From: Yamagishiella unicocca
Lineage: Eukaryota > Chlorophyta > Chlorophyceae > Chlamydomonadales > Volvocaceae
Assembly (NCBI GenBank): GCA_003116995.1
Contig: BDSL01000006.1
Coordinates: forward strand, 186,001-250,000
Length of the DNA: 64,000 bases
Reading direction: 5' to 3'
The stretch's first letter is position 1, and each line of letters starts with the position of its first letter. Below are positions 1-11,600 of this stretch, piece by piece. The notes under the pieces are model-generated. The model did not search any database. It was given only the letters and a program-made list of their open reading frames with translations, and was not told where the DNA came from. The translations under genes and the position numbers were made by a program.

Positions 1-3000
1 CGGCCGCCGGTCACGACGGACACCTGGCGGCAATAGTAAGGTGTCACAACACTGCGCAGCATGAGTATGCAGTTGGGTGGTGCGAATGGAACCTGCGCGT
101 CCCCCGTAGGGCTGCGAGGTACTGGCGGCTTACGCAAGGCTGCGCGGGCAATGGTCGGCGGGGAGATTGCACCGAGCAGAGGCTTGACCGACAGAATCGC
201 CGCTGTGCCGAGCTGCTAGGGTTGCTTGCTACTGGTTTTTGCAGTTATCGAATACTAGTAATACATGGTGCTTAGGAATGCGGCAGGGGCTTTTGCTGTA
301 GATGTCGGCTCGCCAGCAAGCAAGCAAGTACTGAAATCCGGTCTTTGAATGGCGCTGGCGCGAGTGGTGTACGGATGCACCGTGTAAGAGTGTATAGCTG
401 TGTAGTAGGGCGTCGTTGGAGGCTGGCTGTACGGGAGTTAGCTGGCGGCGTTGATGAGTCGTTGCCAATTGGGCGGACATGGATAACAAACTGCGCAGCC
501 CAGGGGCTAGCATTTTAGGAGGTATTAATGGGCGCATCGCATCATGGTGATTGGAACCGATAGGGCTAGTGGCTTGGGAGGAAGTTGGTGCCGGGTGAGG
601 GTGAGGTTGCGTTGGGGCCTCCTCAAATGGCCGTGTGGCTTGTCGTGCAGGTCCTTCGAGACGAGGACCAGCTGGCGGTTTTGTATACTCATAGGGGGAC
701 GTGGTTGTACCGGTCCTAGACCCTGGTTTGAAACTGTACGAAGGGGTGTTGGCAGTAGTTGGGTGTTCGAGTAAGCTACCATGACTGGCGACCGTACCGT
801 ATACGATATGCGTATGCGTCGACAGCGCAGGGAATCGGCACATTGCAGCTGTGCTGGTGGCTTTGTCGCTTGGACGTATCGGTATGCGAATGAAGACACA
901 GCGGGCGCTTCGAATTATTTACAAGGGAACTCATCCCTCAATAGCTACCCAATAACCGCCCACGCTGAGGTTGGTAGTGGCCGACACGTGGGCGCACTGC
1001 AACCGACCAAGTTGTAAGGACATGTTGTACACTTCACTATGCCTGCTCAACAGGAGCCAGGAAATGAAACCCGAAGATAGATGACCTGAGTGACCACCAC
1101 ATTATCTGCAAACCAGGAAACTAAACAACAGGGCACCGAAGAATGACGCTCAGTCGGCATGCCCGTCGCCCCGGGAGTCAACTCGCCTGTGCCCTCCCTC
1201 GAACACGGCAACCCATATGTCAAGCAACCAGTACAATGGGTCAACGACCGGACAGCTGAGTCGGGTGTATTATGTAGCAGGGGAAAGCAGTGGCTATACC
1301 TCTAGTGGTGATGTCGCAAAATATACGTACTTAGTCCTGACAACGGGGAGTAAAAGCGTATGATAATTTGGGCCTGTAAAGCCCAAGTAGGTGTTACGAC
1401 GCAGGTACAGCCACCAACTTGACAGAAGCCTCGCCGCACTGCAGCCGTGCACACCACCTCCAACGACCGTCGCGGCATGCGCAGTGCAACAAGCACAACA
1501 ACAGCAGGCGTAGCCGTATGCATTTAGTTCCGCGCGCAACGCGGCGTGCGCAGCCTTTTGGTAAGTCAAAGCCCATTGGGGTGGCGCCTCGACTTGACAG
1601 GGCGCAATTGTACTTCTTCAGGCCGCGCGGGTGCGCGAACTGAAGTGTCCTTTGCAGGAAACCCGCGCGCAGCTACCTACAGCCGTAAGCTCGCGCACAC
1701 GACGGGTCGACCCGTGACGCAACCGTTTATGGAACCCAAGAAAACACGCAGACAAAGAAAGACACGGTACTTGTCCTTTCGACGATGGTCGCATCACATG
1801 TATTGCGCTCCCCCATTGGGGTATCCTCACTGCCCCCTATTGGCGATGACGATGTGGCAAATGCGGGCCAGGGAATCGCACGTCGTGTGGACAGCTGCGC
1901 CCCAACCACAACGGACTTCCCAAACCTCCAGATTCGGAGCAGAAGCCCGCCACAAATGCCTTATCGCGCCCTATGGCACCTTCTACACAAACGCGCTAAC
2001 ATTCAGGTCGTTATTTATGCAAGAATCGAGCAGAGCTCGTGTTTCAAAATTGACGTGCGTCCCACGTGCGCTCCCTCAACACAGATTGTAGGAGGAGCGG
2101 CCGGGCGACGGGCTTCTGCGAAAATGCAACACGCTACCAGCGCTTGGCAACACGCTACCAGCGCTTGGGCGCATGCGCCCTCCGTACAACGGTCACACTA
2201 TGCGACGCGGCCCCCTCGCGCAAATGTAGAGGATGGGTCACGCGCGCCAGCTGATAGAACGGCACTCACGTGAGTCGTGACCGCCCACCAGCACCTTCAC
2301 ATGAGGAACGGGCGCTCCTTCCCCATGGCGCAATCCTAGCCAGGCGCATGGATAGGGTTGGTCCTACGGCGCGGAGCTTGTTATTGCGCGAAGAGACCCT
2401 TCAAACGCCCCATAAGGCCCTTTCCGTCGCCCGCGGACCCATGGAGAGCCCTGCTGCGCCCGGCTGGTGGAAGGTGGGCCCCGTCCCCAGAGGATTTCTG
2501 TGGCGTTCAGGGACAGAAGTCAAGGGCGGTGGGTTGGATTTCTGTTGCGTTCGAGGACAGAAGTCAAGGGCGGTGGGTTAGCGCAGTCCTTCCATCGAGA
2601 CCTGCCCGCTGACGGCCTTTTACTAGCTCGCCATGAAGGGCATGACCGCCAACATGTCGGGCCATGTTGGGAGCCAACAGCTGGGGTACGGAGGGAAAGC
2701 AGTGTCCACACACGGAACGTGCGCGCACCCGACACACATCGACGGCCGCACGCTTACGCGCGAGCCACGAGGGGGACGTCACCGGCTGCGCAGAACCGCC
2801 TCTGCCCTCTTTGCCTTTCCCCTCCTTCCGTTTGCGCAGGAACCAACATCCATTGCTCACCCCTTGTTCCCCGCCTGACCCAAGACACACGCCCGCGCTA
2901 GAGCCCTGTCGGTGGCGCACGCGTCCACCCCTAGCATGGCATCCCAGCGTGTCACCAGCCAGGTCCAACCCGTATGCCAGAGCCACCGCTTACCAGGGAG

Positions 3001-3354
3001 TGCCTGCTGGCACGAGCATCTGGAACCGGGAGCGGGAGCGGGCTGAACGAGGTGGGGGATCTTGGGAGCTGCTGCTCAGCCCGCGAGGCTCGGGTCCGCG
3101 GGCCGGGACCGGGGCCCGAACGGAGCATGTTTGGGTCGGGAAACAATCCCGAATAAGACGTCGGCAAGCAGTGGCTGTCGGAACCGTGTCCCTACAATAC
3201 AAGCGTCGCACGACAGCGGGTATCAAAGCAGGGTTGGGACCGAACCCAGTACGTAAAACACGTCAGGTGGAGGTCCGATTGGGGCAACCAAGCCAGGCTG
3301 CACGCACAACACCTCTCCCCGAGCCCCGCCCCGCCAACCCCAGCCGCCGCCCCG
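1..3354. other. Intergenic stretch, no gene recognised
   Basis: Several open frames exist on both strands, but none shows a recognisable domain or a run of phase-consistent exons. Two small tandem duplications are visible: a 21-bp unit twice at about 2126-2168 and a 44-bp unit twice at about 2493-2580. A gene continuing from the left of the window cannot be excluded. Confidence 0.5.
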
Positions 3355-5581
3355 CTAACCCCAGCCGCCGCCCCGCTGCCGTCGCGCTGGCGAACCGGCG
3401 CTCACCGATGCTTTCCCACGCTCCTCCGACAGTAACGCTCCCCGCCGGGAGTTGTTTGTAACGCGCCGCTGCATCATGTCCCGCTGGAAAGGGTCCGTGC
3501 CGCCGCCCGGCGCTGTCGCGGGGGGGACTCGTCCGTGATGCAGCGGCCCCGCCTCCTCGCCCCGCCCGCCGTCGAAGCTGTTGGAGCGGCGTGAGGGAGG
3601 CGTAGAGCCGGGCGATAGCGGCGTGCGTGTCGTAAAAATCTCATTGCTGCGCCGCATGGGCATGTGACCGGGCTGCGTGTGAACCGGCTTCGCGCCCGAT
3701 ACGGCCCCAGCCGCATTGCTGCCGTACGGCCTCTTGGCGCGGCCTTGTGCGGCACCCCGCCCGGGGCCTGGGCTGCCGGCAGATGCGGCATCGCCGACGG
3801 GGCTGGGGCACCCGGACGTCATTCCCTGAGGGCTCCGCGTCGGGTTGCCGAGCTGCACCGGCGCATCGCTCAATCCGGCCATCACCAGCTGGGTAGGCGC
3901 GCGTGGCGGCACCGAAACCAAGGCCTCCTGCGAGCCCAAGGGACCGGGCGCGTCGCCACCGTCGTGGAGGCCGCCGGCACCGCCGTGCCGTGGCAGAGGG
4001 GACTGAGGGTTGCCAGCCCTGCCGGTGCCGGCGGTAGGGCCTGCCTCACCGGGGTTAGCGGCAGGGAGGGCGGAAGGGAGAGAGGAACGCGATGGGGCAG
4101 CTCATTGCACTGGGGGTGCGGGCGCTGGCGGGCGCGGCGGCGTTGTTGCCGTGGATTACAATGCGAGGTGTTGGTTGCCGCTGTGTGCTGCGTGCCAGGC
4201 CATAGGTGAACAATTGGGCAAGGCAAGGCAAGACAACCAAAGCCTGAACGCATGAGCATGTATGCGCGCCACCGCCGTCTGCTAAGGCAAGCCAAACAGG
4301 TGGCGACAGGTTTTGTGTGAGGAAGGCGCACAGCTACAGGCAAGGTGTGTCATGGCGGCAAAAAGAGGATACCACCCTCTAGGAAGATAGCGAAGGTACC
4401 GTGGGTGGGTGGCTTTGTGCTGGCGGCAACGATTGTGGCGTGCGCAGAATAAACAAGGAAAATTAGGTTCATGCGCAAATAGTGCAGTTGTTAGGCGACC
4501 AACGGGCAAAATTGCGCTACCCAAAGGCTCGAAGTTGTCCGTACTAAAGCTAATGGCGGCGCTCGCCTAGCTAGGGTTTTGCGTAGCGCACAGCCCCAGG
4601 ACGCTTTCCAGGTGGATAGGTTAACGACTGCGCACGCGGCCGCCATACCTGATGCTACCACACTTGCGCAGGCGTTGTCTGGGAGTTCGCCATGGCTCCG
4701 GGCTGTGAAATTCTGTCCCTCGTCATCCGTTTCACTGACGCCATCGCTACTGCTGCCATCATCGCTGCCACTGCTGCTCTCCTCGCGCTTTCCTTTTGCG
4801 CGGCGCCCCGCCGGCGAACGATGTCCCCACCTGCGCAGCGGGAGTGGTAACGGAGCCGCCGTGTCGAGTATGCGACGACGGAATGGGCCCAAATCAGGGT
4901 TGTGACAGGTGGGCCTTGAAGAGTGATAGCCAAGTACAAAGTGGATGCACAACTACGATCCGTTTTCTACGCACTTTTGATGGTCCTCTGCCATCAAGCG
5001 GGCTTCACTCCTCGAGAAGCCGTTGCGGCTCTGCGTGAGGCTGGCCGCAGAAGCGAAGCTCTTCCTGCAGGCGTCGCGCAAGAACAAGTCGCATAATACG
5101 TACGGGCCAATGCGTTATGGGTCAACTTAGTTATGCCGAAACCCGTCGATAACTGTGAAGTTACTTTGACACGACTGTGAGGGCAGCGTGGGCATCACAC
5201 CTGCTCCTTGCCACATCTAAAGCACGTCCAAAAATTTCACGCACGTCCTCTGGGTCCTGAGGCGCCTGCGCCACGTCCTGCACCAAGAGCATGCGAAAGC
5301 GTTCAGACAGACTTGCAGAGAATTCCACATTCCCAAAGTTTCTTAACAGATTGAATGATTGGACATAGCATATATATGTGTAGTAGAATCAGGACTTGCC
5401 CTTGGAAACCCGCGAAACGAAAATCACGTACCTCACGAATTAGCTGAGCGAGTACCACCCGACCAGACGAGTGGGCCGCATTATCCGGCGCATCCAAATT
5501 GTCTCGGAAGCGGATAAATGAGCGCCATGGGGAGTTCTCCCATACGGCTATGCTAAGTCCATCGTCTCGCTTTGATGACAT
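3355..5581 (-). CDS. Hypothetical protein, about 384 aa, tentative four-exon model
   Basis: I do not recognise this protein. The model joins exons 5581-5432, 5277-5201, 4830-4649 and 4100-3355 on the minus strand, and all phases agree. The ATG at 5581 starts MSSKRDDGLSIAVWENSPWR, followed by a short apparently globular part (about residues 1-77). Next comes an acidic Ser/Asp segment (REESSSGSDDGSSSDG) and a long Pro/Gly/Ser/Arg-rich tail with phosphosite-like patches such as RRSNSFDGG. The tail exon stays open for 746 nt. The weakest point is the acceptor of exon 4, which reads ATGAG rather than CAG. If exon 2 is not spliced at 5201, the frame ends at 5161 and gives a product of only 88 aa. 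The gene is head-to-head with the Asterix gene, 303 nt apart. Confidence 0.42.
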
Positions 5582-5884
5582 TTTTGCTGCGATGCGAGCC
5601 GGTGCCGCTATCTATTTTTATGCATTTGTGCAACCCCGCTATGAAATCATGGAAAAACCGTAGGTATAGGGAGCGACTCGGAGGAAGTCCACTAATTGTA
5701 CGTCACGCGCTTTGCACGATCTTTATGCCATCCGGCCAATGCAGTTAGCAGGGTGTGTATAACACAGCTTCAGCATTTTTTCATTTTGCAGAGCGCAATA
5801 CATTATCGTGACGCAACGCTTCGGGTTACCTGCAAAACCGGTTCATAATCCTTTTTGTGCGGCATTGTGACAGTAAAATAAACC
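5582..5884. promoter_or_regulatory. Divergent intergenic region between the hypothetical gene and Asterix
   Basis: About 300 nt separate the minus-strand ATG at 5581 from the plus-strand ATG at 5885, so both promoters and 5' UTRs must share it if both gene models hold. The interval is more AT-rich than the flanking exons. I see no specific factor-binding motif that I would defend. Confidence 0.4.
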
Positions 5885-6837
5885 ATGGTTGCGGATAAAG
5901 CCACGGTAAATGCACTATCGGGAGATCCCCGGCGGCCAGACCTCGCAGTGCCTTTCAAGCGACCAGCGGCGGCCGAAGACAAGTTTGACGCTCTAACGAC
6001 GGCAGGCATGGTCCTTGGCATGATCGGCATGCTAACCAGAGGTTCGTACGATACCATAAAGCAGCGAAGTTGTAAGCACCTGTGCGCGCCCCGTCTGCAG
6101 CACCCGGAATAGGTACGGGACGCGACGCCCAAGCTCTCCGCCTGCTATTCCTCATGCCACCATGCCCCTACCCTCCTGGTGAATGAGTGTGGTCCTTCTG
6201 ACGGCTTGCGTGTAGCCTTTGGGATGTAGGGGTTTGTTGCTGCGCAAGCGCTGCGCTGCAGCGGCATGTTCCACGGTCCGGCCACCATCCACCCCCGCCC
6301 ATCCCGCGCTCACCACCACCCCCCGCCTCTCATCTGCAGTGCGGGTATTTTCCTTCATGGCGCTCGCGTTCCTGGTGTCCTCATTCATCCAACGAACTCC
6401 CGACACGGACATAAAGCAGCTCTTCATGAGCGGCATGGTGGGTCGCCTGACGGGGCCAAGCTGGGAAATGCACGATTCAACATCATCGAAGGACACCATA
6501 CAAAGCGGGGGCGGGTGGTGGTGCATGTGGACGCCTCCGAGAGGGCACGTGGACCCCGAGTCCACATTCCCTATGCTAGCTACCCTTGCATGCAGAACCC
6601 ACGGCGTCACCTCGGGCACGACAGGGTTCCTCTTAGTAATCTCCGCATCCTACAGCGCCTGAACTGCGACGCGTCCCGTAACGTTCCATTGCGGTGGCAC
6701 CCTCCATCCCGCAGGTGGCCGTGGCGGGCATCTTCTTCTCGCACCTTCAGCCCCAGGGCCCTGCAGCCGCCAACGCAACGGAAGCGGCCACGGCCAGCGC
6801 GGTCGCGTCGGCGGCGGGAGCCGCAGCCGACGCGTAG
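5885..6837 (+). CDS. Asterix (WDR83OS) homologue, PAT complex subunit
   Basis: Exons 5885-6041, 6340-6437 and 6715-6837 join in phase to give 125 aa; human Asterix has about 106. The N-terminus carries the family hallmark DPRRP (SGDPRRPDLAVPFKRP), followed by a hydrophobic stretch (GMVLGMIGMLTR). Exon 2 gives a second membrane segment (FMALAFLVSSF) and the conserved segment RTPDTDIKQLFMSGM, matching the SSEDTKQ region of animal Asterix. Exon 3 gives a third hydrophobic segment (VAVAGIFFSHLQPQ) and an Ala-rich tail not typical of the family. In animals Asterix pairs with CCDC47 in the PAT complex, an ER intramembrane chaperone for multipass proteins; the same role is inferred here. The ATG fits the family N-terminus. 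Confidence 0.9.
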
Positions 6838-8613
6838 ATATTAAGCGCTGGCACGCGGCGTCATGAGCCTGGGTTTTGAGAGCAGGTGGGAAACCACTTC
6901 GAGCAGCGTTTGCTTCAGGAAGCAGCAGGTGGCGACGTGGCGTTGGAGCTCCAGGGCAGCAGCGGGTGTGTCGCGTCTGGGTGGCGGCCGTTCGGCAGCA
7001 ACGTGCTACGACCCGGGTCGGCGGACGGCGGCTTTCCGTTGCTGCCCGCCGCGGCACGGCAGTTACGGACTGTATTCATGAGACGTTAGGGCGCACAGGA
7101 ATTGCGTTAGCGTAGGTTGGGGTTTAGAAGTAGGCGGCCGAGGGTCAACGGGCTGCAGGGCTCGCGCTGCATCCCTTGAATGTGCTGTCATTGACAGTCG
7201 GCCGCGACAGGAGTGGGTCAAGCGGCTAGCACTACTTTAGGACAGGCATGTAGAAGACAGGACATAGTAGGGCAGTCTAGACTGCGAGTGACAGACAAGG
7301 AGTTATAGAGTTTGACCCGCACACGAAGGCCGATGAGCAGGGAGTAATACTGGTTGACTCGTGCCGGTGCCCCTTTGCGTGCTGCTCGTTGCGGTGCGAT
7401 GTGGGCGAGGAAGCAGTGGCCGCCAACTGCCTCGCTGGCCGCGGTCGGCGTCCGCCAGCCGCTGCCCGCTTGAGGGAACCGTGTGCGATTGGGCTGACCC
7501 TGGTCTGCGTGACAGGGCGCGCATGGGTCGGAGTGCGGGGGCAAAGATGCGGATCGCACTCCGCCTGGCGTTGACGGCCTTTTGGAACGCTGCGTGCGTG
7601 TTGTGCTTGGATAAGGATTCATTGGGGCGCTGCACATTTGCTGCAGCCGCTGCGGGCAGTAGCCACCTACTGTTGCGGCTACTGCTGCTGCGGCGTAGTG
7701 CTGCTGCTACTGCTAATGCTGCTGACACTGCTTGAACAGGGAGGGGGGGTGGTCGGGTGGTAGGGCATTGTTCGAGCAGCGCCTGTGCTGTACGGGAAGC
7801 CATCATGGTTTCGATGGGATTTCGCAACAATGAATTGCAAGCGGCGGTCCGTCACGTACAAGATATCCTGAGTGGCTGGTTCTGTGGCTAAAAGCTGTGC
7901 CTACGTCCCGGCCTTGAATCGCGATGCCCATCTTCGTCGGACTGGTGGGGAGGCGCGTGCCGGTGGGGAGGGGCCGAGAGGTCGCATCAGGGAGGAGCGG
8001 CAGGAGGGCTCACAGCCAATGGTATTGCGTATGTTGTCCCCATGCTGTTGAAGCACTGCGCTGCCACCTGCGGCCACCTGGATGCATGGTCTACCTGTGA
8101 TGGCTGACTGAGACAGTTAACATCGTGCAGCTGAGAAGGTCAGCTCTGTGTCCTGTGTCTGCTGCTTGACATTATTCCCGCTCAGCTCAACCCTTTGACC
8201 ATAGAAAGCAGCAGCATCCGACTTGCAGCGACAGATGATGGCGAGAGATGACGCGTTTCTTACACGCGACCTGTAGCACTTCGCGAAGCGACCCCTGGGA
8301 CGCGTGCGCTATCGTCCAAGGATTATTGGCACCCTGCATATCATCGCCCCCCCCCCTGATTGCCGATGTTTGGCCGTAGCAGGTGATATCAGTGTGGCGG
8401 ACCTTGCGACACAGACTGGCTTGCAGGCGGCAGCAAGGAAACGAGCAACGCGTCGCCGCGTCAGCGGCAATCGGCGACGATTGGGCTTCCACGGCAGTTA
8501 CTTCGTCGTTGCCCCCTCGCCGCGTCTCCTTTTTAGGTGCGGCGAGCTAGTCAGCAATTCCAGAGCTTGCCACAAAGTTTGTGTTGGCCACCAGCTCGCT
8601 GCGACGCTATCGG
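6838..8613. other. Intergenic region between Asterix and the first GH32 gene
   Basis: It presumably holds the 3' UTR of the Asterix gene and the promoter and 5' UTR of the GH32 gene. Open frames on both strands (for example about 7303-7830) are short, low in complexity and lack domain or splice support. No further gene is called. Confidence 0.5.
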
Positions 8614-11600
8614 ATGGCCGGCATCCAGGCGGCCAGTCCGGCTGCCGGCAGCGAGTCTCTCGACAGCAGCAAGGGAGCTCTATTGTCTTCCCCATCAGAG
8701 CAGTACTCGCTGCTGGCAATTGGGCGTCTCATAAGCGTTGCGCCAACCCACGCGAACGCCGAGTTGCCATCAGGTTCCTCCTCGCCAACCGTGACATCGG
8801 CGCGGTCGGACTTCCGTTCGAGCCCCCCACCGAGAGCGCCTAGCGCTGGTTCACCCTTCACCGCACGCCCCGCGGTCGAGCACACCGGCAGCGATGGCGA
8901 TGACCACACTGATCATGCTAGCCTGGGGGCGGCAGCAACAGCGGCAGCTACCCATATCACTTCCTCTATCAGCCTCGCGCCTTCGGACAGTTTGGGCAGC
9001 GGCCACAACAGGTACAGCGGCGCCGATGGCAGCAGCGGGCGCGACAGGGAGCATGAGAGCCGCAAGCCCGTGTTCCACGTGATGCCCCGCAGCGGCTGGG
9101 GCTCCGACCCCAACGGCCCCATCTTCTACAAGGGCCGCTACCACCTGTAAGTCTGCGAGGCAGGCCAGTAGGAGAGGGCGGCGGCAAGGGGGAGGCCTCG
9201 TTCGTGACCGCCAAACCTTATGTAACCCCTCCCGGCACAAACACCGTGCTAGGAGTTCCTTGAGGTTGCGCTTCACCAACCACATACCGCCACATACACA
9301 TCGCCACACGCCCTCCCACTACTCGCCCCCCCGCCGCACCACTGCACCTCGAGCCTTGCAGTTTCTACCAGGCACGCGCCGGCACGTGCCAGTGGCACTG
9401 GGGCGTGGGCTGGGAGCACGTGGTGTCGTACGACCTGGCGCACTGGGAGCGGCTGCCGCCCGCCATCTTCCCGACCCCGGGCGGCCCGGACGCGGACGGC
9501 TGCTTCTCCGGCTCAATCGCGGTAAGCAGCTAGGGGAATCACCGATGGAACGCAGCGGGAACGACAGCAGCTGGGTTATGAGCATCGAGGGAAATCGCGC
9601 CCGTGCCCTTGCATTAGCATAATCTGCTACTGCTGCTGCTGTTGCTGCTATTGATGCTACTGCTGCTTTTGCTGCTACTGCTGCTTTTGCTGCTACCGCG
9701 GCAATTGCTGCTATTGCTGCTACTGCTGCTATTGCTGCTACTGCTCCTGTTGCTACTGCTACTGCCGCTTCTGCTGCTAAGGCTGCTGCATGCGAGGTGC
9801 TGTGGCCAGGGCGCGGGAGGGGCTGGGGCGCGTGCGTGTGCTGCGGCCCGAGCGTGCGCGCACACATGTAGGCGCTAAGCCGCTGCCGCTTTGCTTCGTT
9901 TGAGGCCTCACCCGTCAAGAGCTACCCAGGCTCCTCCGGCCGATATCCAAACCTACAATCAGTTCCGCCTTACCCGTGGTCCCCTCCCCTCCCTTCCCCG
10001 CCCCGGCCATTAGATAGACCCCAACACCGGCGTGCCCGTGTGCTTCTACACGGGCGCTCGCCTGCGCACCAACGACGAGGTGACGCTGCCGCACCCGCCC
10101 CCAAGCCACGACATGGGTCTGCCCCACTTCGAGTCGCAGTGCTGCGCTGTGTGCGACCCAGGTGGGTTGGTGGGTCCGTGCTGCCTTGGATCCGTGTGTT
10201 CGCTGGATCGCGGATTCAGTGGGTAGTGGGTGGATGCTGGGTAGGTGGATCCACCGGTGGATCGGTGGGTATGCCTTAACTTGGGGCCGACAAGCAAGGT
10301 TTGCAGCTCGAGCCTTGCTAGGTTTTCCGACTGGAGTCCTTCGCTGCCCCTCCATGCTCGCTCCCCTCCGCATCCCATCCACGTCCTCCCTCCGCCCCCC
10401 ACCGTGCTGCCCAGACGACGAGCTGCTGGTCCGGTGGCGCAAAGTGCCCATGCCGCTGATGGAGCTGCCGCACACGGGCCAGCTTAAGGCGTGGCGTGAC
10501 CCGTGGTTCGTGGAGCAGGGCGACGGGCGCGGCCGCGAGTGGACCATGCTCATCGGCAGCGGCCTAAATGGCAGCGGTGGTACGGCGTTTGTGTACCGCA
10601 CCCAGGACCTCACAAAGGGTATGTGAGGGTGTGGGGGGATAGGGTTGGTTGGGTGGCTCGTCACTGCGAGGCAGGGGACAGCTGCGAAGGGGGCCGGACG
10701 CTGAGCTGGTTGCCCTGAGCTCACCCTCCCTTGCATCCCGTCGACACAGCCGAGACCCCTGTGCGCGCCTCTGGCTGCCCAGTGGCGCCGCTGCTGATCC
10801 TAAGCCCAGGCCTGTCCCCCGATCACGGTCGCTCCAGGGTGGCGCCTGGTGGGCGAGCTGTGCAGCTGGCCCGACCGCAAGATGGGCGTCGTGTGGGAGT
10901 GCCCCTTCCTGGTGCAGCTGCAGCCGCTGCCGCTGTGTGCGCACGTGCTGCCGAACACCGACCTGGCGGCGGTGGCGGCGACGTCGGCGGGGCTAACCCT
11001 GGAGGCGGAGCGGGGGGAGCTTCTCCTGCAGCAAGACGTGGAGCCGGCTGCAGCGGCGCTCACTGTGGGGTCGCCCTTCACGGACAGGGGAGCGGACGGC
11101 GGGGCGTTGGAAAATGGAAACGGGAGCAAGGCAGCGGTCCCGTATAATGATGACGAGGAAGGGGAGACAGCAGAGAAGCCGGCTCCAGGCAGTCATGCGC
11201 CGGTCGGGGCGCAGTGGGTGCCGATGGCGGCGCTGACGGGCAGCTGCAGACTGCCAGACCTGCTGCAGATGGCTACGGTCGAGGAGGAGAGCAGCGAGAA
11301 TGGCGCTGCGTGTGCCAGCGGACCGGATGACATCGGCACAGAGAGTGGATCCCACAGCTGGAGGGTGAGCTCAAGCGGTGGCGGCGGCGCAGGCGGTGGG
11401 GCCGGCGACGGTGCAGGCGGCGGCGTTGGGCCGGAGGAGGATGGAGGAGATATCCGTGCGGTGGCCGAGATGGAAGCGCTGAGCGGCACAGGAGGTGACG
11501 GCCCCGGCGGCGCGACTCAGTACCGGCCGCGGACCCCACAGGGTGCGCCGGGGGCGGCGTCGGCTCCCACGCCAGCGCCTCGGCTGGTTGTCGATCTTGC

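Noticed and set aside
229..843. 204-aa minus-strand frame near the left edge
   Set aside because: No domain, no splice partners, unremarkable composition. Not enough to call a gene.
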